A stretch of DNA of 64,000 nt from an uncultured Gemmataceae bacterium (GTDB taxonomy: Bacteria; Planctomycetota; Planctomycetia; Gemmatales; Gemmataceae): NCBI GenBank assembly GCA_937923405.1, contig CALDUY010000024.1, positions 39,697 to 103,696 of the forward strand, read 5' to 3'. Each line of letters begins with the position of its first letter. Position 1 is the first letter of the stretch. The position numbers and the translations under genes are program-made. Of the stretch, positions 1 to 9,552 are shown one piece after another. The notes below the pieces were generated by a model. It did no database searches and was not told the origin of the DNA. It saw only the letters and a list, made by a program, of their open reading frames with translations.

Positions 1-1241
1 GGCAGGTGGTTTGCTTCCAACAAAGTGCGTTCCAATTTTTGGCGTAATGAGGGCACTTGGATGCGACTTACAATATCGTTAGCAAAAGCATATGTCAGCA
101 ACGATCGTGCCTGATCTGCTCCGATGCCCCGAGATCGCAGGTAAAAGAGTTGTTGCTCATCTAATTGACCAACCGTTGCTCCGTGAGTGCATTTCACGTC
201 GTCCGCGTAGATTTCCAACTGCGGTTTTGTGTTGATCGTCGCATCATCGGAAAGCAGTAGTGTTTGGTTCGTCTGTTTGGCATCAGTTTTTTGAGCATCG
301 AGTCGGACGAAGATCTTGCCGTTGAACACGCCGCGAGCCTTGTCGTCCAGAATGCCCTTGTACAGTTCATGACTGGCACAATGCGGCATAGCGTGATCGA
401 TGACCGTGTGATTGTCCATATGCTGCGTACCACGAGCCAAATATAGACCGTTGACAGTCGCTTCGGCATGGCTGCCAGTGAATTTCACGCGGACCTCGTT
501 GCGGACTAGTTCTCCACCCATACCAAAATAATGTGTGGAGAAATTTGACTTGTACGGGGCTACTACCTGCGTTGTGGCAAGGTGGTAGGCATTCGGCGAC
601 TCATGCTGGATCTTGTAATGATCGACTAATGCTCGTTCTCCGAGAACGATTTCAGTCACGGCATTGGTCAAGTAATGAGTTTGGGGAATGCCGTGGTAAT
701 CCTCGACGAGTGTGAATTGTGCCTCAGTGCCGACAACTATCAAAAGTCGACGATAATACAGAGCGGGAATATCGCTTTGATGCTCGGTTGACCAAACAAC
801 AGTGATCGGCTCAACCACCGCACCAGGCGGAATGTAGATGAACAAACCGTCGCGCCAGAAGGCAGTGTTCAGAGCAACGAATGGGTGCTGCTTGAAGTCG
901 GCATACTGACCCAGGTGGGACTCAATCAGTTCCGAAAAACGGTTCAGCCCTTCTTTTAGAGACAGCACTTGCACACCGTGAGGCAATGAGCCGCACTCGA
1001 CGCACGGAGATAGTCCGTTGTCGTACCGCATTGGGGTCCGTACAATTGGGCCGACATTCGTGAATTTCCAGTCCTCGTCTCGTTCGCCGGGAAACCCTAG
1101 TTCGCCAAATCGGGCGATGGCAGCCCGGCGGAGCCGCGCGATCGTCGGCAGGTCGTGACCGGGCATGGACTTCTCTAGCTCGGTGAAAGCATCGAGGTGC
1201 GTTTTGGATGTACTGAGTTCCGAGTTGAGAGCAGTTGCCAT
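1..1241 (-). CDS. sufD: SufD, Fe-S cluster scaffold subunit (partial, C-terminus outside window)
   Basis: SufD pairs with SufB and SufC in the cytoplasmic SufBCD scaffold that builds iron-sulfur clusters. About 413 residues are readable without a stop before the window edge. The ATG at 1241 lies one base after the sufC stop (TAG-C-ATG), so the two are translationally coupled. The conserved late motif KCTHGATVGQLDE is visible near position 185; its histidine corresponds to E. coli SufD His360, a cluster-assembly residue. The upstream tract DEDWKFTNV is also typical of SufD N-terminal regions. The order regulator-sufB-sufC-sufD supports the call. Only the last few tens of residues should be missing. 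Confidence 0.93.
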   Translation of the reverse strand, partial: MATALNSELSTSKTHLDAFTELEKSMPGHDLPTIARLRRAAIARFGELGFPGERDEDWKFTNVGPIVRTPMRYDNGLSPCVECGSLPHGVQVLSLKEGLNRFSELIESHLGQYADFKQHPFVALNTAFWRDGLFIYIPPGAVVEPITVVWSTEHQSDIPALYYRRLLIVVGTEAQFTLVEDYHGIPQTHYLTNAVTEIVLGERALVDHYKIQHESPNAYHLATTQVVAPYKSNFSTHYFGMGGELVRNEVRVKFTGSHAEATVNGLYLARGTQHMDNHTVIDHAMPHCASHELYKGILDDKARGVFNGKIFVRLDAQKTDAKQTNQTLLLSDDATINTKPQLEIYADDVKCTHGATVGQLDEQQLFYLRSRGIGADQARSLLTYAFANDIVSRIQVPSLRQKLERTLLEANHL

Positions 1242-1242
1242 G

Positions 1243-2007
1243 CTACACCCCCGCCGGCACGCGGTCTTCGATGCCCAGGCCAGCGTAGCCTTTTTCTTCC
1301 AATTCCAGTGCCAGCTCTTTGCCGCCACTTTTTACGATTCGACCATTCGCCAGAATGTGTACTCGATCTGGCACGATGTACTGCAACAACCGCTGATAGT
1401 GGGTAATGACTAACATCGAACGGTTGGGACCTCGCAAAGCATTCACGCCATCCGCAACGGCCCGTAAAGCATCAATATCGAGTCCAGAATCCGTCTCGTC
1501 GAGAATCGCAAGTTTGGGATCGAGAACGGCCATGTGGAAGATCTCATTACGTTTCTTTTCGCCGCCGGAAAACCCCTCATTGACCGGTCGCTTCAACAAG
1601 TCATCTTTAAGTTGAATTAGCTTCATCTTTTCGCGCACGAGTTTGAGAAACGCTCCAGCATCCAGTTCCGATTCGCCACGATGCTTGCGAATAGCATTAA
1701 CTGCGGCTCGAAGGAAATAAGTGTTAGTCACTCCAGGAATTTCGACGGGATACTGAAAAGCCAGGAATACGCCTTCACGCGCACGTTCCTCCGGATCCAT
1801 CTCCAGTAGATTTTTTCCTTCGTAGAGCACTTCGCCCTCAGTCACTGCATAAGCATCTCGACCAGCGAGTACGCCCGCCAAAGTGGATTTTCCAGATCCA
1901 TTTGGCCCCATAATGGCATGCACTTCACCGGAACGAACGGTGAGATCAATTCCGCGCAGAATCTCACGATCTTCGACACTAGCATGAAGGTTTCTAATTT
2001 CGAGCAT
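1243..2007 (-). CDS. sufC: SufC, ABC-type ATPase of the SUF Fe-S assembly complex
   Basis: Cytoplasmic ATPase that drives conformational change in SufBCD during cluster assembly. The 254 residues match the usual SufC length. Visible motifs are Walker A GPNGSGKST, the ABC signature FSGGEKKRNE and Walker B LAILDETDSGLD, with the SufC-specific DETDSGLDIDAL run. An AAGGA ribosome site precedes the ATG at 2007. A 236-bp gap separates it from sufB; I see only a short inverted repeat there (AACTAAA...TTTAGTT, about 2094-2116), so sufC-sufD might have some separate control. The function call is secure. Confidence 0.97.
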   Translation of the reverse strand: MLEIRNLHASVEDREILRGIDLTVRSGEVHAIMGPNGSGKSTLAGVLAGRDAYAVTEGEVLYEGKNLLEMDPEERAREGVFLAFQYPVEIPGVTNTYFLRAAVNAIRKHRGESELDAGAFLKLVREKMKLIQLKDDLLKRPVNEGFSGGEKKRNEIFHMAVLDPKLAILDETDSGLDIDALRAVADGVNALRGPNRSMLVITHYQRLLQYIVPDRVHILANGRIVKSGGKELALELEEKGYAGLGIEDRVPAGV

Positions 2008-2243
2008 GTATCCTTCTCTCTTGTTGAGATTCAGAATTTATTCTGTCAGGTTCAACTGAGGTTGCCTTACCAATCCAATCTAGTTGTCCTGAGAACTAAA
2101 CTGCAAATAACATTTAGTTAGCTAACAGATGGAATCAATCATTATTATCAATTGGAATGCTATTGCGTTGAGCATTCTCGCATCACTTCTGGAAGAGTGA
2201 GTTGTTGAGTTCCAATCTGTCAAACTACCTAACACCTTCAATT

Positions 2244-3695
2244 TCAGCCCACACTTCCTTCCAGACTCACTCCCAATAGTTTTTGTGCCTCAACGGCAAA
2301 CTCCATCGGCAATTCGCGGAAGACCTCTTTGCAGAAGCCATTGACAATCAGGTTCACGGCATCTTCCGTCGAAAGCCCACGTTGCCGGCAATAGAAAATC
2401 TGATCCTCGCCGATTTTGGACGTGGAAGCTTCGTGTTCGACTTTGGCTGTCGAGTTTTTTACCTCGATATAGGGGAAGGTATGGGCACCGCAGCGATCGC
2501 CAATTAAGAGAGAATCACACTGGGAATAGTTGCGAGCGTGGTTTGCCCCTTTGTTGATCTTCACTAAGCCGCGATAAGTATTTTGTCCATTTCCAGCTGA
2601 GATTCCCTTGGAAACAATGGTGCTTCGTGTGTTTTTGCCCAGATGAATCATCTTCGTGCCGGTGTCGGCTTGCTGCTTACCCTTGGTCAATGCCACAGAG
2701 TAAAATTCACCGATGGAATCGTCACCTTGCAGGATACACGAAGGATATTTCCAAGTGATCGCACTACCCGTTTCTACTTGAGTCCAACTGATCTTCGAGG
2801 CTCGCCCTTTGCAAATGCCTCGCTTGGTGACGAAGTTGTAAATGCCGCCTTTGCCCTCCTTGTCGCCAGGATACCAATTTTGGACCGTCGAATATTTGAT
2901 CTCGGCACGATCTCCATTGGCAATCAGTTCGACAACGGCTGCATGCAGTTGATTCTCGTCGCGTTGTGGAGCGGTGCAACCTTCGAGATAACTGACATAG
3001 GCTCCCTCTTCAGCGACAATCAGCGTTCGCTCGAACTGTCCGGTACCGGCAGCATTGATACGGAAGTAAGTGGAAAGCTCCATTGGACAGCGCACGCCTT
3101 TAGGGATGTAGCAGAACGACCCGTCGGTGAATACAGCACTATTCAGAGCGGCAAAGTAGTTGTCGGTGTGCGGCACAACACTACCGAGATGTTTGCGAAC
3201 CAATTCCGGATGTTCTCGAACTGCCTCGGAGAAGGCGCAGAAGATAATTCCCTTCTCCGCCAGGGTTTTCTTGAAGGTAGTCGCGACCGAGACACTGTCG
3301 AAAACAGCATCAACCGCCACTCCGCTCAATCGTTTTTGCTCATCGAGTGGAATCCCCAATTTCTCGAAGGTACGACGAAGCTCAGGATCAACCTCATCCA
3401 TACTTGCGAGCTGTTTTTTTTGCTTTGGTGCAGAATAGTAGATAATGTCCTGATAATTAATCGGAGCAAATTGGACATTCGGCCACCAACGCGGCTCTTC
3501 TAAGGTGAGCCAGTGACGATAGGCTTTCAATCGCCAATCGAGGAGCCAATCCGGTTCTTGTTTCTTGGCCGAGATAAGTCGGATGATGTCCTCATTCAGT
3601 CCCGGAGGAACAGAATCCGCCTCGATCGCCGTAACAAACCCATGCTCGTATTCTTTATTGGCGAATTCTTCAATTGTGTTTGTTGAAGTGCTCAT
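2244..3695 (-). CDS. sufB: SufB, Fe-S cluster scaffold subunit
   Basis: Core scaffold of SufBCD. The open frame extends to a TTG at 3716, but I favour the ATG at 3695 (MSTSTN, 483 aa), since family members are about 470-495 aa; an ATG at 3707 is the alternative. The C-terminal half carries [18 protein letters not shown] and VEHEAS. The first cysteine and the glutamate correspond to E. coli SufB Cys405 and Glu434, needed for cluster build-up. The protein ends with the typical [19 protein letters not shown]. It sits close behind the Rrf2 regulator gene and is probably co-transcribed with it. Confidence 0.96.
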   Translation of the reverse strand: MSTSTNTIEEFANKEYEHGFVTAIEADSVPPGLNEDIIRLISAKKQEPDWLLDWRLKAYRHWLTLEEPRWWPNVQFAPINYQDIIYYSAPKQKKQLASMDEVDPELRRTFEKLGIPLDEQKRLSGVAVDAVFDSVSVATTFKKTLAEKGIIFCAFSEAVREHPELVRKHLGSVVPHTDNYFAALNSAVFTDGSFCYIPKGVRCPMELSTYFRINAAGTGQFERTLIVAEEGAYVSYLEGCTAPQRDENQLHAAVVELIANGDRAEIKYSTVQNWYPGDKEGKGGIYNFVTKRGICKGRASKISWTQVETGSAITWKYPSCILQGDDSIGEFYSVALTKGKQQADTGTKMIHLGKNTRSTIVSKGISAGNGQNTYRGLVKINKGANHARNYSQCDSLLIGDRCGAHTFPYIEVKNSTAKVEHEASTSKIGEDQIFYCRQRGLSTEDAVNLIVNGFCKEVFRELPMEFAVEAQKLLGVSLEGSVG

Positions 3696-3742
3696 CGGTT
3701 TTCCCATGTGGAGCAATAAGACTATTAACTATACCGTCCTAG

Positions 3743-4240
3743 TCACGACCGAGATAACGGTGTAAGTTGCAACAGTGGAACCTCGTCGCGGAGCTGCTCT
3801 TTTAATCGCATAATGACCGGAATATACTGATTTAATAGATCTTCTAGTGTGATTTGGTCCAGCGTATGCCGCAACCAATGCTCGAGCGTTTGCCATAATT
3901 CGCGCAAGGAACAACTGTCGGTGTGAACACAAGGTCCAGTGGTCTCTGGGCCGGCGTGCCGTTCGCAATATCCTGGATCGTCAAACAAAGGTTCGCCCAG
4001 GGCGAGCATGACACTTCCCAGACGAATCTCATTTGCCGGTCGCGCGAGGTGATAGCCGCCAGCACGGCCACGCACGCTTTCAATGAAACCAGCCTGCCGC
4101 AACACGCCGAGTAATTTACCAACGTAGGGAGTCGAGAGATTTTCAGCCTGGGCGATCTCTGGAATAGTCAGTGACTGACCGGCACGAGCAAGTCGTAGCA
4201 GACAGCGAACGCCGTACTCCTCTTGCGCCGTGATTTTCAT
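3743..4240 (-). CDS. Rrf2-family Fe-S sensing regulator of the suf operon (SufR/IscR-like)
   Basis: Rrf2 proteins are winged-helix DNA-binding regulators, several of which sense cluster status. The 165-aa protein starts MKITAQEEYGVRCL, a typical Rrf2 start, with the helix-turn-helix at about residues 25-60. Cys92, Cys104 and Cys110 form a C-x11-C-x5-C set where IscR has its [2Fe-2S] ligands (C92/C98/C104), so a cluster is likely. The first gene of the suf operon, it probably autoregulates it. ATG at 4240 with AAGGAG five bases upstream. Which cluster type it binds, and whether it represses or activates, cannot be told from sequence. Confidence 0.88.
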   Translation of the reverse strand: MKITAQEEYGVRCLLRLARAGQSLTIPEIAQAENLSTPYVGKLLGVLRQAGFIESVRGRAGGYHLARPANEIRLGSVMLALGEPLFDDPGYCERHAGPETTGPCVHTDSCSLRELWQTLEHWLRHTLDQITLEDLLNQYIPVIMRLKEQLRDEVPLLQLTPLSRS

Positions 4241-4274
4241 GTACTCTCCTTATCTCTCGATCTGCTTCAGCAGC

Positions 4275-4302
4275 ATTGTAGGAATCTCTACTTTTTTGTC
4301 AA
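4275..4302 (-). promoter_or_regulatory. Near-consensus sigma70-type promoter of the suf operon
   Basis: On the minus strand TTGACA (4297-4302) and TACAAT (4275-4280) are separated by 16 bp, placing transcription start near 4268, just ahead of the Rrf2 ribosome site. The -35 is perfect and the -10 has one mismatch. An Rrf2 operator would be expected here, but I could not identify a clear palindrome. The remaining intergenic DNA up to 4504 must also hold the divergent CotH gene promoter. Confidence 0.7.
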
Positions 4303-4504
4303 GAATCGCAGTGTTAATTTGCATTATAAGTTGACGTAAGGTATTTTCGTAATTCAATTTTGGTACTTCGGAGACTGGATACTCAGTGCTTACCTTCCGA
4401 ATCCTTCCCCAATTCTTCACATTGCTTTTACTAGCTGAGTTAGATCTGAACGGATAAGCTGGTAAAAATAAGATACTAGTTTCTCCACTTACGAGCCGCA
4501 TCTC

Positions 4505-5662
4505 ATGATCCGTACTTTTGCCTTATATGCGTTACTCCTCATCAGCCTGTGTTTCGTTTGTCAGTCGGATTCAATTGCCGAAACACCGAAGAAGGAATCC
4601 GACGAGTTCTTCAACTCGGGTAAAATAATTCATGTTCACATTACGTTGGATAATAAGTCGCTGGACTCCTTACGACGTGAGCCGCGCAAGTATGTAAAAG
4701 CCAACCTGAAAGTAGGTGACAAGGAATATAAAGACGTCGGGATTCATCTAAAAGGGGCTGCGGGAAGTTCTCGAGGAATCGATGACAAACCAGGCTTGAC
4801 GATCAACATGAATAAGTTTGGTGTTGAGCAACGCTTTTACGGCATGGACAAATGGCACCTAGCAAACTCAGTTCAAGATCCCAGCTACGTTTCCGAATTG
4901 ATTTGCGGCGAGTTGTTCCGCACCGTGGGAGTGCCAGCTTCTCGTATCAGTCACGCTGTGGTCACGATTAACGGTAAGCGTCGAGGCTTCTACTACCTCA
5001 AAGAGGGCTACGATAAGTACTTCCGCCGACACTGGTTTGAGAATCCAACAGGAAATCTTTACGATGGCGGCTTTTTGCGCGACATCGATCAACCGCTGCA
5101 ACTCCTGTCAGGATCAAAGAATGGTGTCAAGAATCATGAGGATCTCAAAGCGCTGCACAAAGCAGCCAACGAACGTGATCACAACGTGCGATTTCAAAAA
5201 CTAGAGAAGCTGCTCGATTTGGACAAATTTATTAGCTATCTCTGCATGGAAGTGATTACCTGGGACTGGGATGGTTATCCCATGAACCGAAACAATTACC
5301 GGGTTTATCATGATCCTGTAAAAAATAAGATCATCTTTTTTCCCTCTGGTATGGATCAAATGTTTGGAGATCCCAACGGAACGATTTTTCCTGGAATGCA
5401 TGGAGTAGCACGAGCATTGCTAGAGACCAAAGAAGGGCGGAAGCGGTATCTCACGAGGATGGAAGAGATCATGCAGAAGCACTTCAAAGTAGAGGAATTG
5501 CACAAACGTTTGGATGAACTACAAAAGCGGCTCCAACCTGCCTTGGCTGAGGTAGATAGCGGTGCAGGACGCGACTATCCTCATCATATCAATCGACTAA
5601 AAACCGCTATTCGCGATCGAGCCAAGAGTATTGACAATCAACTCAAACAGGCAAAGAAGTGA
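4505..5662 (+). CDS. Secreted CotH-kinase-like protein
   Basis: CotH-family proteins are atypical kinases; Bacillus CotH phosphorylates spore-coat proteins, while roles in other bacteria are mostly unknown. The 385-aa product has a hydrophobic leader (residues 4-20), so it is exported. Typical CotH features follow: LDSLRREPRKYVKANL near the N-terminus, GIHLKGAAGSSRG, and the late block NRNNYRVYHD...FPSGMDQMFG, which holds the metal-binding and catalytic Asp/Asn region. The C-terminal ~80 residues are charged and probably helical. It is divergently arranged with the suf regulator and no operon partner is obvious. The substrate cannot be predicted. Confidence 0.85.
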   Translation: MIRTFALYALLLISLCFVCQSDSIAETPKKESDEFFNSGKIIHVHITLDNKSLDSLRREPRKYVKANLKVGDKEYKDVGIHLKGAAGSSRGIDDKPGLTINMNKFGVEQRFYGMDKWHLANSVQDPSYVSELICGELFRTVGVPASRISHAVVTINGKRRGFYYLKEGYDKYFRRHWFENPTGNLYDGGFLRDIDQPLQLLSGSKNGVKNHEDLKALHKAANERDHNVRFQKLEKLLDLDKFISYLCMEVITWDWDGYPMNRNNYRVYHDPVKNKIIFFPSGMDQMFGDPNGTIFPGMHGVARALLETKEGRKRYLTRMEEIMQKHFKVEELHKRLDELQKRLQPALAEVDSGAGRDYPHHINRLKTAIRDRAKSIDNQLKQAKK

Positions 5663-5751
5663 GCGAGTGAATCGCTCTCGACTTCTCGGTGGTTGATCGT
5701 TATAGGCTCTCACTGAAATCAGATCACTGTGGATTCAGGGAGGGCCTCGCG

Positions 5752-6876
5752 ATGAGGAGGTTGCTGTGGTTGCCGTTAGCGGCAGCCTTCGGAATGATAG
5801 GTTCGGCAGCCTGGGTGTCAGCGCAGCAGGCTGAAGAATTTGGCGTGCTGAAAACCACTCCCGCATCTGCTCCGGCTACCACTCGCACCGTGCCTGCTGG
5901 GATTGAACCGATTCATCCCCAATCGGTCAGTAATCCTCGTCCGGTGAATCCCTATCCACTGACAACAGATGCTGGAACGTGGTTGATTTGTGCTACGACC
6001 TATCTGGGACCAGATGGCCAATCATTGTCGCGACAAGTCGTCGAAGAGTTACGTCAAAAGCACAAACTCCCAGCATACATTTTCAATCGTGGGGACGAAG
6101 AGCGTCGTAAGCAAGACGAAGAGTTTCGTGAAATGCAGAAGCGCTATCCTGGCGTACCACTCAAGAAGAAAGTTTATCGCGTTCAGGATCAATATGCGGT
6201 GCTTGTGGGTGGGTTCAAAGATTTTGAAAGTGCCAGTGCCTATCTCCCCAAGTTCAAAAAGCTGCCTCCTCCGACGCTCCACCTGGACAATGGAAAGAGT
6301 CCATATGAACTACTGACCTACCAGGAAATCGATCCGGAAACCAAAAAGCCGGTCACTCGCACTGGGCGACTTCATCCTTATGCCAACGCCATGGTGGTGC
6401 GAAATCCACTGATTCCACACGAAGTCTCCAATAAGCCCAAATGGGATCCGTTTTGGAAAAAACTCAATGAAAACGAGGAATACAGCTTGTTGAAAAACCC
6501 CAAAAAGTACACGTTAGTTGTGAAGGAATACATGGGAGCGAGAACGCTTCAATCAGCTCAGCAGACTCAAGGAAATGCCTTCCTCAACGCGATCGGCCTA
6601 GGAGGAGCCAAAGAGGGGGAAGGACTCGATGCAGCCGCGCAACAAGCTCATGAATTAGCCAAATTTCTGCGCCAACCTGCTCTAGGTTTCACGGCCTGGG
6701 TACTTCATACTCGCTACACCAGTGTCGTGTGCGTCGGTGGGTTCGACAGCCCAGATGATCCCGAATGTCAACGTCTGCAACGCCAACTCTCCAACATCAA
6801 GTTCAACACACAGAATGGTACTGATCCCATCGGTCTACTACCGGTGCCGATTGTTACCGAAGTACCTCGTCCGTAA
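5752..6876 (+). CDS. Secreted protein with SPOR-like segment, function unknown
   Basis: I place the start at the ATG at 5752 because it follows AGGGAGG and gives a clean signal peptide (MRRLLWLPLAAAFGMIGSAA, cleavage after VSA); an upstream in-frame start at 5689 would bury it. The 374-aa product has a Pro/Thr-rich linker after the signal, then a region ending in YAVLVGGFKDFESASAYL, which resembles the beta-alpha pattern of SPOR peptidoglycan-binding domains; a second similar stretch, TSVVCVGGFDSPDDPE, lies near the C-terminus. I recognise no enzyme motif. Two degenerate SPOR-type repeats in an exported protein is inference only. Confidence 0.7.
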   Translation: MRRLLWLPLAAAFGMIGSAAWVSAQQAEEFGVLKTTPASAPATTRTVPAGIEPIHPQSVSNPRPVNPYPLTTDAGTWLICATTYLGPDGQSLSRQVVEELRQKHKLPAYIFNRGDEERRKQDEEFREMQKRYPGVPLKKKVYRVQDQYAVLVGGFKDFESASAYLPKFKKLPPPTLHLDNGKSPYELLTYQEIDPETKKPVTRTGRLHPYANAMVVRNPLIPHEVSNKPKWDPFWKKLNENEEYSLLKNPKKYTLVVKEYMGARTLQSAQQTQGNAFLNAIGLGGAKEGEGLDAAAQQAHELAKFLRQPALGFTAWVLHTRYTSVVCVGGFDSPDDPECQRLQRQLSNIKFNTQNGTDPIGLLPVPIVTEVPRP

Positions 6877-7037
6877 CTGTACGCATCTGAGCAGTAGTTC
6901 CTGTGACGTGCGATTCCCGGTCTAAGTGCCAGGAGTCGCACGTCGTCGTTGTTGATTCAAGTCCCACGACCAATCGATCGGGGATCTCTATAATCACTCC
7001 TAAGCAAGGGAAACCCTGTATTTGATTCGAGGAGTCG

Positions 7038-7625
7038 ATGGACACGCTGCTAATTGTCGTTTACACTCTGCTGGCGGTGGCTGGACTGAAGTTGCTGGTT
7101 CTGTTCATCGCGGGAGGGTTCAGTTTCGCCCGCTTCGGACTTGCCCTACGAACTTACTTTAAGGTGCTAGGTAATGCCGAGTTTGCTGGACGCATTCAAT
7201 CCCTTTTATCTGCGGACGGAGCAGATTCGAATAAGTCGAAAAAGCTTTCCGGGGAACCTTTGCGATTGCTGAATCTGCTCCAGCGTGAAGGAAGATTACT
7301 GGATTTTCTGCTCGAAGACCTATCTGGTGCCAGTGATGAGCAAATCGGTGCGGGAGTACGTGAGATCCATAAGAAATCGCGAGCTATTCTCAAGGAACAT
7401 CTCACACTTGAGCCAGTCATGGCCGGGCAAGAAGAAACAATGGTCGAAGTGCCACCTGGATTCGATCCCTCTGCGATTCGATTGACGGGCAATGTGACTG
7501 GCAAGCCGCCCTTCAAAGGAGTTCTCAAGCATCATGGATGGCGTGTGAAAGCGTACAAATTGCCCGCTCCGGCTTCGGGAGTGGATGAACTGGTCGTCGC
7601 TCCAGCGGAAGTCGAACTTCCCTGA
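7038..7625 (+). CDS. DUF2760 family membrane-anchored protein
   Basis: The 195-aa product begins with one hydrophobic helix (residues 4-27) and continues as a soluble domain ending VDELVVAPAEVELP, the pattern of DUF2760 (for example LNLLQREGRLLDFLLEDLSGASDEQIG and PFKGVLKHHGWR blocks). DUF2760 proteins are found beside non-canonical Hsp70 genes, exactly as here, and their biochemical role is unknown. GAGGAG precedes the ATG at 7038. The pair is probably co-transcribed with the Hsp70 gene 113 bp downstream. Confidence 0.82.
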   Translation: MDTLLIVVYTLLAVAGLKLLVLFIAGGFSFARFGLALRTYFKVLGNAEFAGRIQSLLSADGADSNKSKKLSGEPLRLLNLLQREGRLLDFLLEDLSGASDEQIGAGVREIHKKSRAILKEHLTLEPVMAGQEETMVEVPPGFDPSAIRLTGNVTGKPPFKGVLKHHGWRVKAYKLPAPASGVDELVVAPAEVELP

Positions 7626-7738
7626 CTGGTTATTGGGTATCGAACTCTGATTAGAAAAATCGAGTTGCTAGATCCCAAGTCTCGATCATAGTACAACGGT
7701 TGAACCGGCTCCTGGTTTGTGTTCGCAGAGGTTACGTT

Positions 7739-9544
7739 ATGGCATCGCGATACGTCGTTGGCATTGATCTGGGGACAACGAACAGTGCCTTGGCTTACGT
7801 GGACACAACTGCTGACGAAAAAGAGCAACGTCCTGTTATATTGCCCATTCCGCAAGTGGTGCAACCTGGCGTGGTCGAAGATCGCTCGCTTTTGCCTTCT
7901 TTTCTTTATCTACCTCGACCTGGAGAAGTGCCCGCGGGCAGTCTGCGGCTCCCCTGGGCAGCCGAGCGCGATTTTGCCGTGGGTGAATATGCTCGCAAAG
8001 TGGGCACTCAGGTGGAGACTCGTTTGGTTAGTTCCGCCAAATCGTGGCTATGCCATGCCGGGGTCGATCGCAAAGCTGCAATACTTCCTTGGAAGGCCGG
8101 CGAAGGAGATAGACGCGTTTCTCCTTTGGAAGCGTCAACTCTCTACTTGAAGCACCTCGCCGAGGCATGGAATCGTCGCATGGCCGGCGAGAAAGAGGAA
8201 CTGAAGCTGGAACATCAGGAGATTGTACTGACGGTTCCAGCCTCGTTCGATGCCATCGCACGCGAGTTAACCGTGGAAGCTGCTCGCGCCGCTGGTCTGG
8301 AGCATCTCACTCTCATCGAGGAGCCGCAAGCTGCTTTTTATGCTTGGATTGATCATCAAGGAGACGCCTGGCGCAAACAGGTCAAACTCGGGGATGTGGT
8401 TCTGGTCTGTGACGTCGGTGGCGGCACCACTGATTTGAGCTTGATTGCTATCAGCGAAGACGCTGGACGTTTAGAGTTAGCCCGAGTCGCGGTCGGAGAC
8501 CATATCCTGTTGGGCGGCGACAACATGGATTGGAAGCTCGCCTATGTGATGGCCGAGCAGTTTGCGGCCCGATCGATCAAACTCGATTTGGGACAAATGC
8601 AGATGCTTCGTCATAGCTGTCGCGAAGCCAAAGAATCGCTCTTTGCGGATCCGAAATTGTCTAGTGCTCCCGTTACTGTTGTCGGTCGAGGAAGCAAAGT
8701 GATCGCCGGCACCATCAAAGGGGAGTTACAACGGTCGGATCTGGAAAAGGAGCTGTTGGAGGGCTTCTTTCCTGAGTGCCCCGCGGATGCCGTGCCCAAG
8801 CCTCAGCGAACCACAGGATTTCAAGAGATCGGACTACCTTATGCCAGTGACCCGGCAGTGACAATTCACCTTGCCCATTTTCTCTCGCGGAACGCGACCG
8901 AATTAGCCCAACATACAGGTGGACCGCCTCGACCAACGGCGGTTTTGTTCAATGGTGGCGTATTCAAAGCCACATCCATGCAACAACGGATCGTTAATGT
9001 CCTCAATCGTTGGGGACAAGGATCCGACTCGCCAGTCCGGGTGTTGCCCTCCGCTGACCTGGATCTTGCCGTCGCACGTGGCGCGGCCTACTACGGCATG
9101 GTGCGACGTGGCAAGGGGGTGCGTATTCGTGGCGGTACAGCACGCACCTACTACGTCGGTGTTGAAACCTCGTTACCAGCCATCCCAGGTGCTCCGCCTC
9201 CCCTCAAAGCACTTTGTGTCGTGCCGTTTGGCATGGAGGAAGGGACGTCGGTAGATGTGCCCGGTCAAGAATTCGGATTGGTTGTGGGCGCACCTGCTGA
9301 GTTTCGTTTTCTCGGCTCTAATATACGACGCGAAGATCCAGTTGGCGCTCTAATTGATGACTGGCAGGGGGAGATTGACGAACTCACCCCAATGCAAGCA
9401 ACCTTGGCCGCCTCTTCAGGACAAGGACAGATTGTACCCGTGCATCTTCACAGCAAGGTCACCGAAGTGGGTACACTTGAGCTATGGTGCATCAGTCGCG
9501 ACGGCAAACAACGCTGGAAGCTCGAATTCAATGTTCGCGGCTGA
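7739..9544 (+). CDS. Hsp70 family ATPase (non-canonical DnaK-like)
   Basis: Actin-fold ATPase of the Hsp70 superfamily, about 601 aa. It opens VGIDLGTTNSALAYV (phosphate loop 1), has VCDVGGGTTDLSLI (phosphate loop 2) around residue 222 and an adenosine-type loop LFNGGVFKA. There is no canonical DnaK substrate-binding domain or lid: the C-terminal ~150 residues are beta-rich and end in VEFNVRG-style Hsp70-like sequence. Start taken at ATG 7739 because AGAGG lies upstream and the conserved domain begins at residue 5; an earlier GTG-type start at 7700 adds a non-conserved tail. Together with DUF2760 it forms a conserved pair; clients are unknown. Confidence 0.87.
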   Translation: MASRYVVGIDLGTTNSALAYVDTTADEKEQRPVILPIPQVVQPGVVEDRSLLPSFLYLPRPGEVPAGSLRLPWAAERDFAVGEYARKVGTQVETRLVSSAKSWLCHAGVDRKAAILPWKAGEGDRRVSPLEASTLYLKHLAEAWNRRMAGEKEELKLEHQEIVLTVPASFDAIARELTVEAARAAGLEHLTLIEEPQAAFYAWIDHQGDAWRKQVKLGDVVLVCDVGGGTTDLSLIAISEDAGRLELARVAVGDHILLGGDNMDWKLAYVMAEQFAARSIKLDLGQMQMLRHSCREAKESLFADPKLSSAPVTVVGRGSKVIAGTIKGELQRSDLEKELLEGFFPECPADAVPKPQRTTGFQEIGLPYASDPAVTIHLAHFLSRNATELAQHTGGPPRPTAVLFNGGVFKATSMQQRIVNVLNRWGQGSDSPVRVLPSADLDLAVARGAAYYGMVRRGKGVRIRGGTARTYYVGVETSLPAIPGAPPPLKALCVVPFGMEEGTSVDVPGQEFGLVVGAPAEFRFLGSNIRREDPVGALIDDWQGEIDELTPMQATLAASSGQGQIVPVHLHSKVTEVGTLELWCISRDGKQRWKLEFNVRG

Positions 9545-9552
9545 GAATTGGC

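Noticed and set aside
2643..3503. Plus-strand 286-codon frame opposite sufB
   Set aside because: Antisense of a well-recognised SufB; no start site or family signal.
4250..4501. 83-codon minus-strand frame before the suf regulator
   Set aside because: Covers the suf promoter and has no ribosome site or family features.
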